A DNA stretch of 64,000 nt, from NCBI RefSeq assembly GCF_014230465.1, contig NZ_JAAXCY010000003.1, positions 434,001 through 498,000 on the forward strand, given 5' to 3'. Below are positions 54,935-63,850 of the stretch, piece after piece. The position numbers and the translations under genes are program-made. Below the pieces are notes generated by a model. That model made no database searches, was not told the DNA's origin, and saw only the letters and a list, made by a program, of their open reading frames with translations. Source of the DNA: Pseudomonas cremoris. Its GTDB lineage: Bacteria; Pseudomonadota; Gammaproteobacteria; Pseudomonadales; Pseudomonadaceae. Positions within the stretch are counted from its first letter, which is position 1, and the number at the start of each line of letters is the position of its first letter.

Positions 54935-56368
54935 TTAGCTCATCATCCCTTTCACCAGGCGTTCCTGTTCGATCAGTTCACGCTGCCGAGCGTCAATGCG
55001 CGACGACAGTGGGAAGTTGCTGCCAGCTCGGCGCTTGGCAAAGTCCAGCTGTTGGATGGCCTGCTGGAAGTCGCCGACCAAGGCGAAATATTCGGCACGG
55101 GCTTGATGAAGGCCGATGATGTTGCCAGACAAGCCGCGCGTCTCAGCGACCTGGTACCACACGTCAGGATCATCCGGGCGAGACTTGAGCAGCGCGTCCA
55201 AAGCCTTTTCTGCATCGGCAGTGCGGTTCTGCTTGAGCAGCAGGTCTACACGTACTTGGTTCAGCGGATAGTTGCCGGGGTACTGGGTGAGCATCTTGTC
55301 GGTGCGTTGCTGGGCGTCGGGCAAGCGGTTGTTATCGATGTCCAGTTGGATCTGCGCGAGGTTATAGGTAATGTCCGTGGGCGCCTTGGCCAGCAGGGGC
55401 GCGAGGTTTTCACGTGCCTCCTTGAATTGGGAGCCTTTGATCTGGGCGATTGCCAGCCCATAGCGCGCCACGTCGTTTTTTGGGTTTTCGTCCAGTTGCG
55501 CCTGGAAGCGCTTGGCGGCGAGGCCAGGGGTGTCTTCGTATTGCAACTGCACCCGCGCGCGAATCAGTTGATAGCGCAAACTGTCTTCCTTGCCGCCTGG
55601 CTTGGCTTGTTCAGCGCGGTTACGGGTGTCGGCGATCCGTGATTCGGTGACCGGGTGCGTCAGCAGGAATTCCGGTGGCTTGGCGTCGAAGCGGTATTGA
55701 CGCATCAAACGCTCGAACATGGTCGGCATTGAGCGCGGGTCGTAGCCGGCTTTTTCCAGATTAAGGATGCCGATACGGTCAGCTTCTTGTTCGTTCTGGC
55801 GAGAGAAACGGCGCTGTTCCTGGATCGCCGCCGCTTGAGTGCCGGCGATCGCGGCGATACCGGCATCACCTGCACCTGCCGCTGCAGCAATGATGCCGCC
55901 GAGTAGGGCGGCCATCATCGGGATCTGCATGCGCTGTTGCGCTTCCACACCACGGGCGAAGTGGCGTTGAGACAAGTGCGCCAACTCGTGGGCCAGTACC
56001 GAAGCGTACTCGCCTTCGGTCTGCGCGTTGAGGAACAGGCCGCCGTTGACCCCGACAATCCCGCCAGGCGCAGCAAAGGCGTTCAGTTGCGGGCTGTTGA
56101 TCAGGATGAACTCCAGGCGCCGGTCATTGACCTGACTGGTCTCTACCAGCTTGTACACGCTGGTTTCAACGTAATCCTTGAGCTGCGGGTCATTGAGCTG
56201 CGAGACCTGGCCCCGCAGGTAGGCCAGCCATGCGCGGCCCAGTTGATATTCCTGTTGTGGCGAGACAATGGCAGAACTGGCGTCGCCAAGTGACGGCAGG
56301 TCGTCAGCGAAGCCTGGGGAGGCCAGCAGGCAAGCCAGCGTCAGCAGGGTAGGGCGCAAAAAAGTCAT
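54935..56368 (-). CDS. M48 metalloprotease with TPR repeats, BepA-like
   Basis: This 477-aa periplasmic protein has a signal peptide (cleaved after SPGFA), the M48 zinc motif HELAH (residues 127-131) with downstream glutamate in NEQEADRIGI, and a C-terminal half of TPR helices (about 310-460). BepA of E. coli helps assemble or degrade LptD and BAM clients. The length and layout match BepA. Confidence 0.9.
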   Translation of the reverse strand: MTFLRPTLLTLACLLASPGFADDLPSLGDASSAIVSPQQEYQLGRAWLAYLRGQVSQLNDPQLKDYVETSVYKLVETSQVNDRRLEFILINSPQLNAFAAPGGIVGVNGGLFLNAQTEGEYASVLAHELAHLSQRHFARGVEAQQRMQIPMMAALLGGIIAAAAGAGDAGIAAIAGTQAAAIQEQRRFSRQNEQEADRIGILNLEKAGYDPRSMPTMFERLMRQYRFDAKPPEFLLTHPVTESRIADTRNRAEQAKPGGKEDSLRYQLIRARVQLQYEDTPGLAAKRFQAQLDENPKNDVARYGLAIAQIKGSQFKEARENLAPLLAKAPTDITYNLAQIQLDIDNNRLPDAQQRTDKMLTQYPGNYPLNQVRVDLLLKQNRTADAEKALDALLKSRPDDPDVWYQVAETRGLSGNIIGLHQARAEYFALVGDFQQAIQQLDFAKRRAGSNFPLSSRIDARQRELIEQERLVKGMMS

Positions 56369-56463
56369 GCACAGAGCCTTTCGACAAAGAGCTTACTGTA
56401 GCCGGACACTGAGCTTCGGACCAGATATTCTAAGCAGCCCAAACGCTTGCCCGGAGTAAAACC

Positions 56464-56703
56464 ATGACCGACGCTGTAGCCTTCGATGCCGAACTTGACG
56501 CCAGCGGCCTCAATTGCCCGTTGCCGTTGCTCAAGGCCAAGCTGGAGCTCAATCGTCTAGCCAGTGGCGCAGTGCTCAAGGTCATCGCCACGGATGCAGG
56601 TTCCCAGCGGGATTTCCGAACCTTTGCCAAGTTGGCCGGGCATACTCTGTTGCACGAAGAAGACGCCGCCGGAGTGTACCGTTACTGGTTGCGCAAGGCC
56701 TGA
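56464..56703 (+). CDS. TusA-family sulfurtransferase-like protein
   Basis: This 79-aa protein has the TusA/SirA motif with the acceptor cysteine in LNCPLPLLKAK (Cys18), after FDAELDASG. Family members carry sulfur for thiouridine or other sulfur relay. E. coli TusA is of similar size, but Pseudomonas has several paralogues, so I do not assign a specific one. It precedes the PerM-like gene by 31 bases. Confidence 0.87.
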   Translation: MTDAVAFDAELDASGLNCPLPLLKAKLELNRLASGAVLKVIATDAGSQRDFRTFAKLAGHTLLHEEDAAGVYRYWLRKA

Positions 56704-56734
56704 ACCGTTTGCCCCCACCACCCGAGGTTGATTG

Positions 56735-57805
56735 ATGTTCAAAGTGTTACGAGACTGGATCCAGCGCTACTTCTCCGACGAAGAAGCTGTGGTGCTGGCG
56801 GTCCTGCTGTTTCTGGCCTTCACGGCCGTACTTACCTTGGGTGGCATGCTGGCGCCGGTGCTGGCGGGGATGGTGCTGGCTTACCTGATGCAAGGGTTGG
56901 TCACGACTCTTGAGCGTTTGCGCTTGCCGGGTGGGGCGGCGGTGGGGTTGGTGTTCGCCTTGTTCATGGGGTTGCTGGTGCTGTTCATCGTGGTGGTGTT
57001 GCCGTTGTTGTGGCACCAACTGATCACGCTGTTCAACGAGTTGCCGGGCATGCTCGCCAAGTGGCAGTCGTTGTTGCTGTTGTTACCGGAGCGTTACCCG
57101 CACCTGGTGTCGGATGAGCAAGTGTTGCAAGCCATCGAAGTGGCGCGCGGTGAGATAGGAAAGTTCGGGCAATGGGCGCTGACCTTTTCCCTGTCCAGCC
57201 TTCCGCTGTTGGTCAACATCATGATCTACCTGGTGCTGGTACCGATCCTGGTGTTCTTCTTCCTCAAGGACCGCGCCATGATCGGCCGCTGGGTGCGTGG
57301 GTACCTTCCGCGTGAACGGGCGTTGATTACTCGGGTGGCTGAGGAGATGAACCGGCAGATCGCGAACTACATACGTGGCAAGGTCATCGAGATCATCATC
57401 TGCGGCGGCGTCACCTACATTGCCTTTGTTGCCCTGGACCTGAACTACGCGGCCCTGCTCGCCTTGTTGGTGGGCCTGTCGGTAGTGGTGCCGTACGTAG
57501 GTGCGGTGGTGGTGACGGTGCCGGTGATGTTGATCGCGCTGTTCCAATGGGGCTGGAGCGACCAGTTCATCTACCTGATGGCGGTGTACGGCATCATCCA
57601 GACCCTGGATGGCAACGTACTGGTACCGCTGTTGTTTTCGGAAGCAGTAAACCTGCACCCGGTGGCGATCATCTGTGCGGTGTTGTTGTTCGGCGGGCTA
57701 TGGGGGTTCTGGGGAGTGTTCTTTGCAATCCCCTTGGCGACACTGTTCAAGGCGGTGCTGGATGCGTGGCCACGACAGGAACCGGTGGTCGCGCCATTGT
57801 TGTAG
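56735..57805 (+). CDS. AI-2E family transporter (PerM-like)
   Basis: The ATG at 56735, eight bases after CGAGG, gives 356 aa with about eight helices in the family layout: an N-terminal cluster, a central cytoplasmic region (FLKDRAMIGRWVRGYLPRER, about 180-199) and a C-terminal bundle with SVVVPYVGAVVVTVPVMLIA and LDGNVLVPLLFSEAVNLHP. Family members export AI-2 or exchange Na+/H+; the substrate here is unknown. Confidence 0.89.
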   Translation: MFKVLRDWIQRYFSDEEAVVLAVLLFLAFTAVLTLGGMLAPVLAGMVLAYLMQGLVTTLERLRLPGGAAVGLVFALFMGLLVLFIVVVLPLLWHQLITLFNELPGMLAKWQSLLLLLPERYPHLVSDEQVLQAIEVARGEIGKFGQWALTFSLSSLPLLVNIMIYLVLVPILVFFFLKDRAMIGRWVRGYLPRERALITRVAEEMNRQIANYIRGKVIEIIICGGVTYIAFVALDLNYAALLALLVGLSVVVPYVGAVVVTVPVMLIALFQWGWSDQFIYLMAVYGIIQTLDGNVLVPLLFSEAVNLHPVAIICAVLLFGGLWGFWGVFFAIPLATLFKAVLDAWPRQEPVVAPLL

Positions 57806-57841
57806 TGAGCGGGGCAGGCCCGCTCACTACATGCCCGCGTG

Positions 57842-58315
57842 TCAGGCGTTGTTCAATGCCTGCGCTGCCGCCAAAACGGCATCCACGTGGCCAGGCACTT
57901 TCACACCACGCCATTCCTGACGCAGTACGCCGTCCTTGTCGATCAGGAACGTGCTGCGATCCACGCCCAGGTATTCCTTGCCGTACAGCTTCTTCAGCTT
58001 GATCACGTCAAACAGCTGGCAGACTGCCTCGTCCTTGTCGCTGATCAGTTCGAAAGGGAATTCCTGCTTGCCCTTGAAGTTCTCATGAGACTTCACGCTG
58101 TCGCGCGATACGCCAAACACCTCGGTGTTGGCGGCCTTGAATGCTTCGTACTGATCACGAAAGCCCTGGCCTTCGGTGGTGCAGCCCGGCGTGCTGTCTT
58201 TCGGATAGAAGTAGATCACCACTTGCTTGCCCTTGAGGGCCGCGAGGCTGAAGGTCTGGCCGCTGGTGGCCTGGGCTTCGAAATCGGCTACAGGTTTGTC
58301 GATGACAACTGCCAT
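57842..58315 (-). CDS. bcp: Peroxiredoxin, Bcp/PrxQ type
   Basis: This 157-aa thioredoxin-fold peroxidase has the peroxidatic cysteine Cys45 in STPGCTTE. The resolving cysteine that E. coli Bcp has five residues later is replaced by Gln50; the only other cysteine is at about 99. It may therefore work as a one-cysteine enzyme or use a different partner. It lies ten bases downstream of gcvR. Confidence 0.92.
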   Translation of the reverse strand: MAVVIDKPVADFEAQATSGQTFSLAALKGKQVVIYFYPKDSTPGCTTEGQGFRDQYEAFKAANTEVFGVSRDSVKSHENFKGKQEFPFELISDKDEAVCQLFDVIKLKKLYGKEYLGVDRSTFLIDKDGVLRQEWRGVKVPGHVDAVLAAAQALNNA

Positions 58316-58325
58316 GGGGTCTTCC

Positions 58326-58886
58326 TTACATCGGGTTCTGTGGGCGCCAAGGCTCGATCAGGGCGTCGAGGTTCAAGGCATCGGCAAAGTCCAGGAACTG
58401 GTCGCGCAGCCAACTGATCTGCACGCCGGCCGGCAAGGTCACGGTGAACGTGGCATTGAGCATGGTGCCGCCAGTTTGCGGGGCCTGGTAGGTGTCGCAG
58501 GTCAGGTTCTCCAGTTCGACGTTATGGTCGATGAAGAACTGGCACAGCTCGTTGACGATGTCCGAACGGTAAGCCGAGCTGACATAGGCGACATAGGGCA
58601 GTGCCTGCGGACGATTTTCCAAGGCGGCGCTGCGTACCACGTTGACGGTGAAGTCATGCTTCTTGGCCAGGCCCGGCAGGCCGGTTTCCAGGCGCGCCAA
58701 GGCGTCCCAGGTGCCGGAGATCTGAAGCACCAGCGCACTGCACTCGCCGTGGCGGGTCAGGCGGGAGGTCACGACGGCGCAGCGGTTTTCATGGCTGGCG
58801 CGGCACAGGACGTTGGTCAGCTCCATGGGGTTGGCGCCGAGGGCACTGATAACAAGGAATTGTTCGCGAACTGTGGGGGTGGACAT
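58326..58886 (-). CDS. gcvR: Glycine cleavage system transcriptional repressor
   Basis: This 186-aa protein consists of two ACT domains (about residues 8-85 and 95-170) with no DNA-binding domain, as in GcvR, which in E. coli binds GcvA and glycine. The motif SALGANPMELTNVLCRASHENR is typical of the first domain. It is divergent from dapA, an arrangement common in Pseudomonas, and followed by bcp. Confidence 0.9.
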   Translation of the reverse strand: MSTPTVREQFLVISALGANPMELTNVLCRASHENRCAVVTSRLTRHGECSALVLQISGTWDALARLETGLPGLAKKHDFTVNVVRSAALENRPQALPYVAYVSSAYRSDIVNELCQFFIDHNVELENLTCDTYQAPQTGGTMLNATFTVTLPAGVQISWLRDQFLDFADALNLDALIEPWRPQNPM

Positions 58887-59158
58887 GCAGCCTTCCTAAA
58901 GCGATGAGCGGTCGATACGTTGAGGCTGTATCGATCAAAGCATGAAGGGTAGCGAAAAGCGCCGCCAAGGGATAGGAGGTGGCGTTTTCATTGCGTGATC
59001 GGCTTGATTTGGCCGTGCTAAAACCCCGGCTTTGGCCCAATGATGGCATTGCCCGTCGTTTAGTTGCGCCAGAACGCGTCCTCACGCGGTACTTCGCTTG
59101 TGCAAGCATCTTGGCGCCAGTACCATTACGGCTCTCTTTTTCCGGCAGGAGCGGTTGC

Positions 59159-60037
59159 ATGATTGCGGGCAGTATGGTGGCACTGGTCACACCCATGGAT
59201 GCACAAGGTCATCTCGACTGGGACAGCCTGGGCAAACTGGTGGACTTCCACCTGCAAGAAGGCACCAACGCCATTGTGGCGGTCGGCACCACAGGTGAAT
59301 CGGCCACCCTCGACGTGGAAGAACACATCCAGGTCATCGAATTCGTAGTCAAGCGTGTTGCGGGCCGTATCGCCGTGATCGCCGGTACGGGCGCCAACTC
59401 GACGCGTGAAGCGATCGAGCTGACCAAGAACGCCAAGAAGGCCGGCGCCGATGCCTGCCTGCTGGTGACCCCGTACTACAACAAGCCGACCCAGGAAGGT
59501 TTGTACCAGCACTTCCGCGCCATCGCCGAAGCCGTTGATATCCCGCAGATCCTCTACAACGTACCGGGCCGTACTGCTTGCGACATGCAGGCCGCGACCG
59601 TGATTCGCCTGTCCACCGTGCCGAACATCATCGGTATCAAGGAAGCCACCGGCGACCTGCAACGTGCCAAGGACATCCTGGCCGGTGTGAGCAGCGACTT
59701 CCTGGTGTACTCCGGTGACGACGCCACCGCTGTCGAGCTGATCCTGCTGGGCGGCAAAGGCAACATCTCCGTGACTGCCAACGTGGCTCCGCGTGCCATG
59801 AGCGAACTGTGCGCTGCCGCCATCGCCGGTGACGCCGTGACCGCCCGTGCGATCCACGAGAAGCTGATGCCGCTCAACAAGACACTGTTTATCGAATCCA
59901 ACCCTATCCCCGTGAAGTGGGCGCTGTATGAGATGGGCCTGATGCCGGACGGTATCCGTCTGCCGCTCACCCGTCTCAGCGAAGCCTGTCACGAACCGCT
60001 GCGACAGGCCCTGCGCCAGTCCGGCGTCCTGGTTTAA
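59159..60037 (+). CDS. dapA: 4-Hydroxy-tetrahydrodipicolinate synthase
   Basis: The ATG at 59159 follows CAGGAGCG and gives 292 aa beginning MIAGSMVALVTPMD. The Schiff-base lysine is Lys161 in IGIKEATGD, and GTTGESATL and LVTPYYNKPTQEG carry the other catalytic residues. It joins pyruvate and aspartate semialdehyde in lysine and diaminopimelate synthesis. It heads an operon with bamC. Confidence 0.96.
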   Translation: MIAGSMVALVTPMDAQGHLDWDSLGKLVDFHLQEGTNAIVAVGTTGESATLDVEEHIQVIEFVVKRVAGRIAVIAGTGANSTREAIELTKNAKKAGADACLLVTPYYNKPTQEGLYQHFRAIAEAVDIPQILYNVPGRTACDMQAATVIRLSTVPNIIGIKEATGDLQRAKDILAGVSSDFLVYSGDDATAVELILLGGKGNISVTANVAPRAMSELCAAAIAGDAVTARAIHEKLMPLNKTLFIESNPIPVKWALYEMGLMPDGIRLPLTRLSEACHEPLRQALRQSGVLV

Positions 60038-60054
60038 TTGAGGAAGCACTACGC

Positions 60055-61170
60055 ATGAAGCGATTGGCCGGACTTTCCGCACTTGCCTTGATTATCTCCA
60101 GCACCAGTGGCTGCGGTTGGATCTGGGGCCCGGAAGGCTACTTCCGTGACCGCGGTAGCGATTACCTGGAAGCCCAAGCAACCAAACCGATGCAACTGCC
60201 GCCGGACGTCAATGTCGCCAAGCGCCTTGACCCGTTGCTGCCGATCCCGCGTAACGTTGCCGACGACACCGTCAAGGGTGAGTACGTAGTGCCGCGTCCA
60301 CAGCCGATCTCGGCCGTGGCCGAAGCCAGCGACTACAGCCTGCAGAAGAGCGGTGACAACCGCTGGATCATGGCTCAGCGCCCACCTGCCGAAGTTTGGC
60401 CGGTGGCGGTGCAGTTCTTCCAGGACAACGGTTTCCGTATCGACCAGCAACGTCCGCAGACCGGCGAGTTCACCACGGCATGGCAACAAGGCAGCGAGCT
60501 GTCGGCCAGCATGGCCAAGCGCCTGCAAGCGAGCGGTGTAGCCGCTGACAGCGAGGCCCGTGTGCGTGTGCGCATCGAGCCAGGCGTGCAGCGCAACACC
60601 AGTGAAGTCTACGTGGTGAGCGCCGAGCGTCCTGCCGGCAGCACCGCCAATGTTGACTTTACCAACCGCTCGGTCAACACCGGTGTTGACTCCGCATTGG
60701 TCGACGAAATGCTCGCCAGCATGAGTCGTATCTCCGAGAAGGGCGGTTCCGTTTCCCTGCTCGCCGCACGTGATTACGACACCCCAAGCCGAGTCAGCCT
60801 CACCGAAGACGGCAGCGGCAACGTGGTGCTGAACCTGGGTGAAGACCTGGACCGTGCGTGGGCCAGCGTCGGTCGCGCGTTGGAGCAAGGCCCGTGGCGT
60901 GTTGAAGACATCAACCGCAGCCTGGGCCTGTACTACATCAACGTGGCTGAAAAGGCCGAGAAGAAAGACGACGAGCCAGGCTTCTTCGGCAAATTGTTCG
61001 GCAGCAAGCCGACCAAGGAAGAGATCGAGACCCGTGCCGAGCGTTACCAGGTTCGTTTGAGCAAAGTTGGCGAAAGCGTACAAGTCACCGTCGAGAAGAA
61101 CATCAACACCGTTGCGCCAGCAGAAACAGCGCGCAAAGTGTTGGGCGTGATTCAGGACAACTTGGGCTGA
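60055..61170 (+). CDS. bamC: Outer membrane assembly lipoprotein BamC
   Basis: This 371-aa lipoprotein has the lipobox ISSTSGC with the modified Cys20 and the unstructured N-terminal region that binds BamD (to about 90), then two helix-grip domains (about 95-215 and 250-365). It is an accessory part of the BAM complex. The dapA-bamC order is conserved in gamma-proteobacteria. Confidence 0.94.
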   Translation: MKRLAGLSALALIISSTSGCGWIWGPEGYFRDRGSDYLEAQATKPMQLPPDVNVAKRLDPLLPIPRNVADDTVKGEYVVPRPQPISAVAEASDYSLQKSGDNRWIMAQRPPAEVWPVAVQFFQDNGFRIDQQRPQTGEFTTAWQQGSELSASMAKRLQASGVAADSEARVRVRIEPGVQRNTSEVYVVSAERPAGSTANVDFTNRSVNTGVDSALVDEMLASMSRISEKGGSVSLLAARDYDTPSRVSLTEDGSGNVVLNLGEDLDRAWASVGRALEQGPWRVEDINRSLGLYYINVAEKAEKKDDEPGFFGKLFGSKPTKEEIETRAERYQVRLSKVGESVQVTVEKNINTVAPAETARKVLGVIQDNLG

Positions 61171-61174
61171 TCCG

Positions 61175-61933
61175 ATGCGTTTTGCCGTTCTCGGCAGCGG
61201 TAGCCAAGGGAACGGCACGCTGGTCGCACATGACGACACGTATGTGCTGGTGGATTGTGGTTTCTCGTTAAAAGAAACCGAGCGGCGCCTGCTGCGCCTG
61301 GGGGTTCACCCCACGCAGCTGACCGCGATTCTGGTGACCCACGAACATGCCGACCACGTGCATGGCGTGGGTTTGCTGTCTCGGCGCTACAATCTTCCGG
61401 TGTACCTCAGTCGCGGCACCTTGCGCGGGATGCGCAAACCCATTGAACCCGCAGGTTTCCTGGCCGGTGGCGAGCAGTTGCAAATCGGCGCATTGAGCAT
61501 CGATGTGATTGCCGTGGCGCACGACGCCCAGGAGCCGACGCAATATGTGTTCAGTGACGGCGAGCGGCGCTTTGGCGTGCTCACCGACCTGGGTTCCTAC
61601 TGCTCCAAGGTGCTGGACGGCTACCGCGACCTCGATGCATTGATGATCGAGTCCAACCACTGCCGAGACCTGCTGGCTCGCGGTCATTACCCGTACTTTC
61701 TCAAGCAACGGGTGGGCGGCGAACTGGGACATTTGAACAACCACCAGGCGGCGTACCTGGTGTATGAGTTGGGCTGGCAAGACCTGCAACACCTGGTCCT
61801 GGCCCACTTGAGCAGCAAGAACAACCTGCCGACGCTTGCCCGGCAATGTTTTGTCGACACCCTAGGGTGCGACCCGGACTGGCTGCAACTGGCCGATCAA
61901 GATTCAGGGCTCGACTGGCGACATATCGCCTAG
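61175..61933 (+). CDS. Metallo-beta-lactamase fold hydrolase, YycJ-like
   Basis: This 252-aa protein begins MRFAVLGSGSQGNGTLVAHD and has the metal-binding motif VTHEHADHVHG (about residues 49-59), DSHNHC-type ligand replaced by ESNHC in MIESNHCRDLL, and a terminal LAHLSSKNN histidine. It resembles YycJ/WalJ single-domain nucleases; the substrate is unproven. It lies four bases after bamC and upstream of purC. Confidence 0.9.
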   Translation: MRFAVLGSGSQGNGTLVAHDDTYVLVDCGFSLKETERRLLRLGVHPTQLTAILVTHEHADHVHGVGLLSRRYNLPVYLSRGTLRGMRKPIEPAGFLAGGEQLQIGALSIDVIAVAHDAQEPTQYVFSDGERRFGVLTDLGSYCSKVLDGYRDLDALMIESNHCRDLLARGHYPYFLKQRVGGELGHLNNHQAAYLVYELGWQDLQHLVLAHLSSKNNLPTLARQCFVDTLGCDPDWLQLADQDSGLDWRHIA

Positions 61934-61960
61934 CCCACCTCACTCAAAGCGGAGCCCATC

Positions 61961-62674
61961 ATGGAAAAACGTGAAGAACTCTACCGCGGCAAAGCCAAGT
62001 CGGTTTACAAGACCGACGACGCCAACCGCCTGATCCTGCTGTTTCGCAACGACACCTCGGCGTTCGACGGCAAGCGCATCGAACAGCTGGACCGCAAGGG
62101 CATGGTGAACAACAAGTTCAACGCCTTCATCATGCAGAAACTCGAAGAGGCCGGCATTCCGACCCAATTCGACAAACTGCTGGGCGACAACGAGTGCCTG
62201 GTCAAGAAGCTGGACATGATCCCGGTCGAGTGCGTCGTGCGTAACTACGCCGCCGGCAGCCTGGTCAAGCGTCTGGGCGTGGAGGAGGGCCTTAAGCTCA
62301 ACCCTTACACGTTCGAACTGTTCCTGAAGGACGACGCCAAGGGCGACCCGTTCATCAACGAATCCCACGTCGTGGCATTCGGTTGGGGCACCGCTGAGCA
62401 ACTGGCGCGCATGAAGGAGTTGTCCCTCAAGGTCAACGACGTGCTGAGCAAGCTGTTCGACGACGCCGGCCTGCTATTGGTGGACTTCAAGCTGGAATTC
62501 GGTGTGTTCCACGACGGCTCCATCGTCCTGGGCGACGAGTTCAGCCCGGACGGCTGCCGCCTGTGGGACAAGGACACCAAGAAGAAGATGGACAAAGACC
62601 GCTTCCGCCAGGGCCTCGGTGACGTTATCGAAGCCTACGAAGAAGTCGCCAACCGTCTTGGCGTACCGCTTTAA
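61961..62674 (+). CDS. purC: Phosphoribosylaminoimidazole-succinocarboxamide synthase
   Basis: This 237-aa SAICAR synthetase adds aspartate to CAIR in purine synthesis. Motifs are [20 protein letters not shown] (N terminus), [20 protein letters not shown] (about 87-106) and [20 protein letters not shown] (about 174-193). The length is standard, and the gene follows a GGAG site. Confidence 0.96.
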   Translation: MEKREELYRGKAKSVYKTDDANRLILLFRNDTSAFDGKRIEQLDRKGMVNNKFNAFIMQKLEEAGIPTQFDKLLGDNECLVKKLDMIPVECVVRNYAAGSLVKRLGVEEGLKLNPYTFELFLKDDAKGDPFINESHVVAFGWGTAEQLARMKELSLKVNDVLSKLFDDAGLLLVDFKLEFGVFHDGSIVLGDEFSPDGCRLWDKDTKKKMDKDRFRQGLGDVIEAYEEVANRLGVPL

Positions 62675-62758
62675 TCGACGCAAGCATCTGATAGCACGGA
62701 AAAAAATCTCGTTTCGAGCTTTGCTTTCCTGAATCACGCTGTTATGATGCGCGCCGTT

Positions 62759-62848
62759 GGAGAGATGCCAGAGTGGCCGAATGGGACGGATTCGAAATCC
62801 GTTGTACCTTCACCGGTACCTAGGGTTCGAATCCCTATCTCTCCGCCA
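62759..62848 (+). tRNA. tRNA-Ser, anticodon CGA
   Basis: This 90-base tRNA has acceptor GGAGAGA pairing with TCTCTCC, anticodon stem-loop GGATTCGAAATCC (anticodon CGA), a long variable arm TTGTACCTTCACCGGTACC-like, T arm TAGGGTTCGAATCCCTA and an encoded CCA. The long variable arm confirms a serine tRNA reading UCG. Confidence 0.97.
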
Positions 62849-62856
62849 TTACATAG

Positions 62857-62895
62857 AAAAAGCCCCGTAGCTGAACAAGCTACGGGGCTTTTTTG
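62857..62895. terminator. Terminator after tRNA-Ser
   Basis: AAAAAGCCCCGTAGCT-GAACA-AGCTACGGGGCTTTTTT forms a 12-bp GC-rich stem flanked by A and T tracts, closing the tRNA transcript and reading in both directions before the RelE gene. Confidence 0.93.
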
Positions 62896-62915
62896 TTTTG
62901 TGTGTCTATCTAGCG

Positions 62916-63203
62916 CTAGCTCAATCGCTCAGCCGCCTTTCGATAAACCTGATCACGCTCTCGTTTATCAATGGCGACCACAACCACAGTGATTTCCTGA
63001 TCTATCACCTGATAGACCAGCCTGTAACCGCTGCTACGTAGTTTGACTTTGTAGCAGTCAGGCAGGCCATGCAGGCGGTTAGCTTCAACGCGCGGATTGT
63101 TCAGGACTTCAACCAACTTCTTCTTAAGTTGCTGGCGGACGGTGTCGCCGAGTTTTTGCCATTCCTTCAATGCTCGCGCATCGAAATCAAGGCTATAGGT
63201 CAT
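62916..63203 (-). CDS. RelE-family toxin
   Basis: The ATG at 63203 gives 95 aa; a TTG one codon upstream is an alternative. Typical RelE features are MTYSLDFDARALKEWQKLGD (residues 1-20), GLPDCYKVKLRSSGYRLVYQ (about 45-64) and AIDKRERDQVYRKAAERL at the C terminus. It cleaves mRNA in the ribosomal A site. It overlaps the antitoxin gene by 11 bases, antitoxin first. Confidence 0.93.
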   Translation of the reverse strand: MTYSLDFDARALKEWQKLGDTVRQQLKKKLVEVLNNPRVEANRLHGLPDCYKVKLRSSGYRLVYQVIDQEITVVVVAIDKRERDQVYRKAAERLS

Positions 63204-63432
63204 CAATAGAAACCTTTACGCGTTGGGGAGATGCCAAGCGTTCTCGAACAGTGGCCATCAAGGCTTCGTCATCTTCAGTCATCAGGACGGGCTTGAAAGG
63301 CAATTGGCCCCGTTCTGCCACGTATTGAAGGGCTTGGCGCATCAGTTCGGAGGGTGTGACGCCGAGTTTCTCAAGTTCACGATAGGCGCGAGCTTTTAAA
63401 TCGTCGTCGATACGGACGTTGATGGATGCCAT
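63193..63432 (-). CDS. RelB/DinJ-family antitoxin
   Basis: This 79-aa protein has an N-terminal ribbon-helix-helix (MASINVRIDDDLKARAYREL, then LGVTPSELMRQALQYV) and an acidic toxin-binding tail (LMTEDDEALMATVRERL). It neutralises the RelE-type toxin and represses the pair through the palindrome just upstream. Confidence 0.93.
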   Translation of the reverse strand: MASINVRIDDDLKARAYRELEKLGVTPSELMRQALQYVAERGQLPFKPVLMTEDDEALMATVRERLASPQRVKVSIDDL

Positions 63433-63441
63433 GGTATAACT

Positions 63442-63471
63442 CCACTGTAATGACGCATGTCATTACAGTGG
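63442..63471. promoter_or_regulatory. Long palindrome upstream of relBE, probable operator
   Basis: Two perfect 13-bp arms, CCACTGTAATGAC and GTCATTACAGTGG, flank GCAT. It lies ten bases before the antitoxin ATG, where it would overlap the promoter and allow autoregulation by the RelB-like dimer. Confidence 0.75.
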
Positions 63472-63532
63472 ATCAATGATGTCTTTTTGGCAAGGCCATC
63501 GGGACGTACGGTTTCACCTTCCCACATGAACC

Positions 63533-63661
63533 CTACTTTTTACCCTTCGGCTTCGACGGTGCCTTTTTATCGGTTTCCTTCACCGTTTCCCTCGGCCTTT
63601 TTTTCGCCTCACCCTCTGTCACGTATTCCCCTGTTACCGCATCACGATATCTGGTTGGCAT
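63533..63661 (-). CDS. Small basic protein of 42 aa
   Basis: The ATG at 63661 follows AAGGAGCTTCT. The protein begins MPTRYRDAVTGEYVTEGEAK and is lysine-rich towards the end (KAPSKPKGKK). The strong ribosome binding site and clean codon pattern support a real gene; the overlapping plus-strand frame is far less plausible. There is no known domain. It could bind nucleic acid, but that is a guess. Confidence 0.62.
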   Translation of the reverse strand: MPTRYRDAVTGEYVTEGEAKKRPRETVKETDKKAPSKPKGKK

Positions 63662-63798
63662 AGAAGCTCCTTGGCTGCCCGTCGCCATGCCGGCGACTCT
63701 TTCGAGGCTAGTTCAGGGGCTTGAGTGCGCACGCGACATTGTGCGACTTCTCATTACGACGCTTGGCTACAACCGTGATAACTCATTTCTGGAAATGA

Positions 63799-63834
63799 AA
63801 AAGCCTGCTGAGCTCAACGCTCAGCAGGCTTTTT
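63799..63834. terminator. Rho-independent terminator
   Basis: A 15-bp stem AAAAGCCTGCTGAGC with its complement around TCAAC is followed by a short T run. It lies downstream of the leftward MFS gene that enters from the right edge. Confidence 0.88.
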
Positions 63835-63850
63835 AGTCGGGGCAGTCTAA

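Noticed and set aside
63457..63663. A 68-codon plus-strand frame rich in Pro, Phe and Ser.
   Set aside because: It begins inside the relBE palindrome and is the complement of the better supported 42-aa basic protein.
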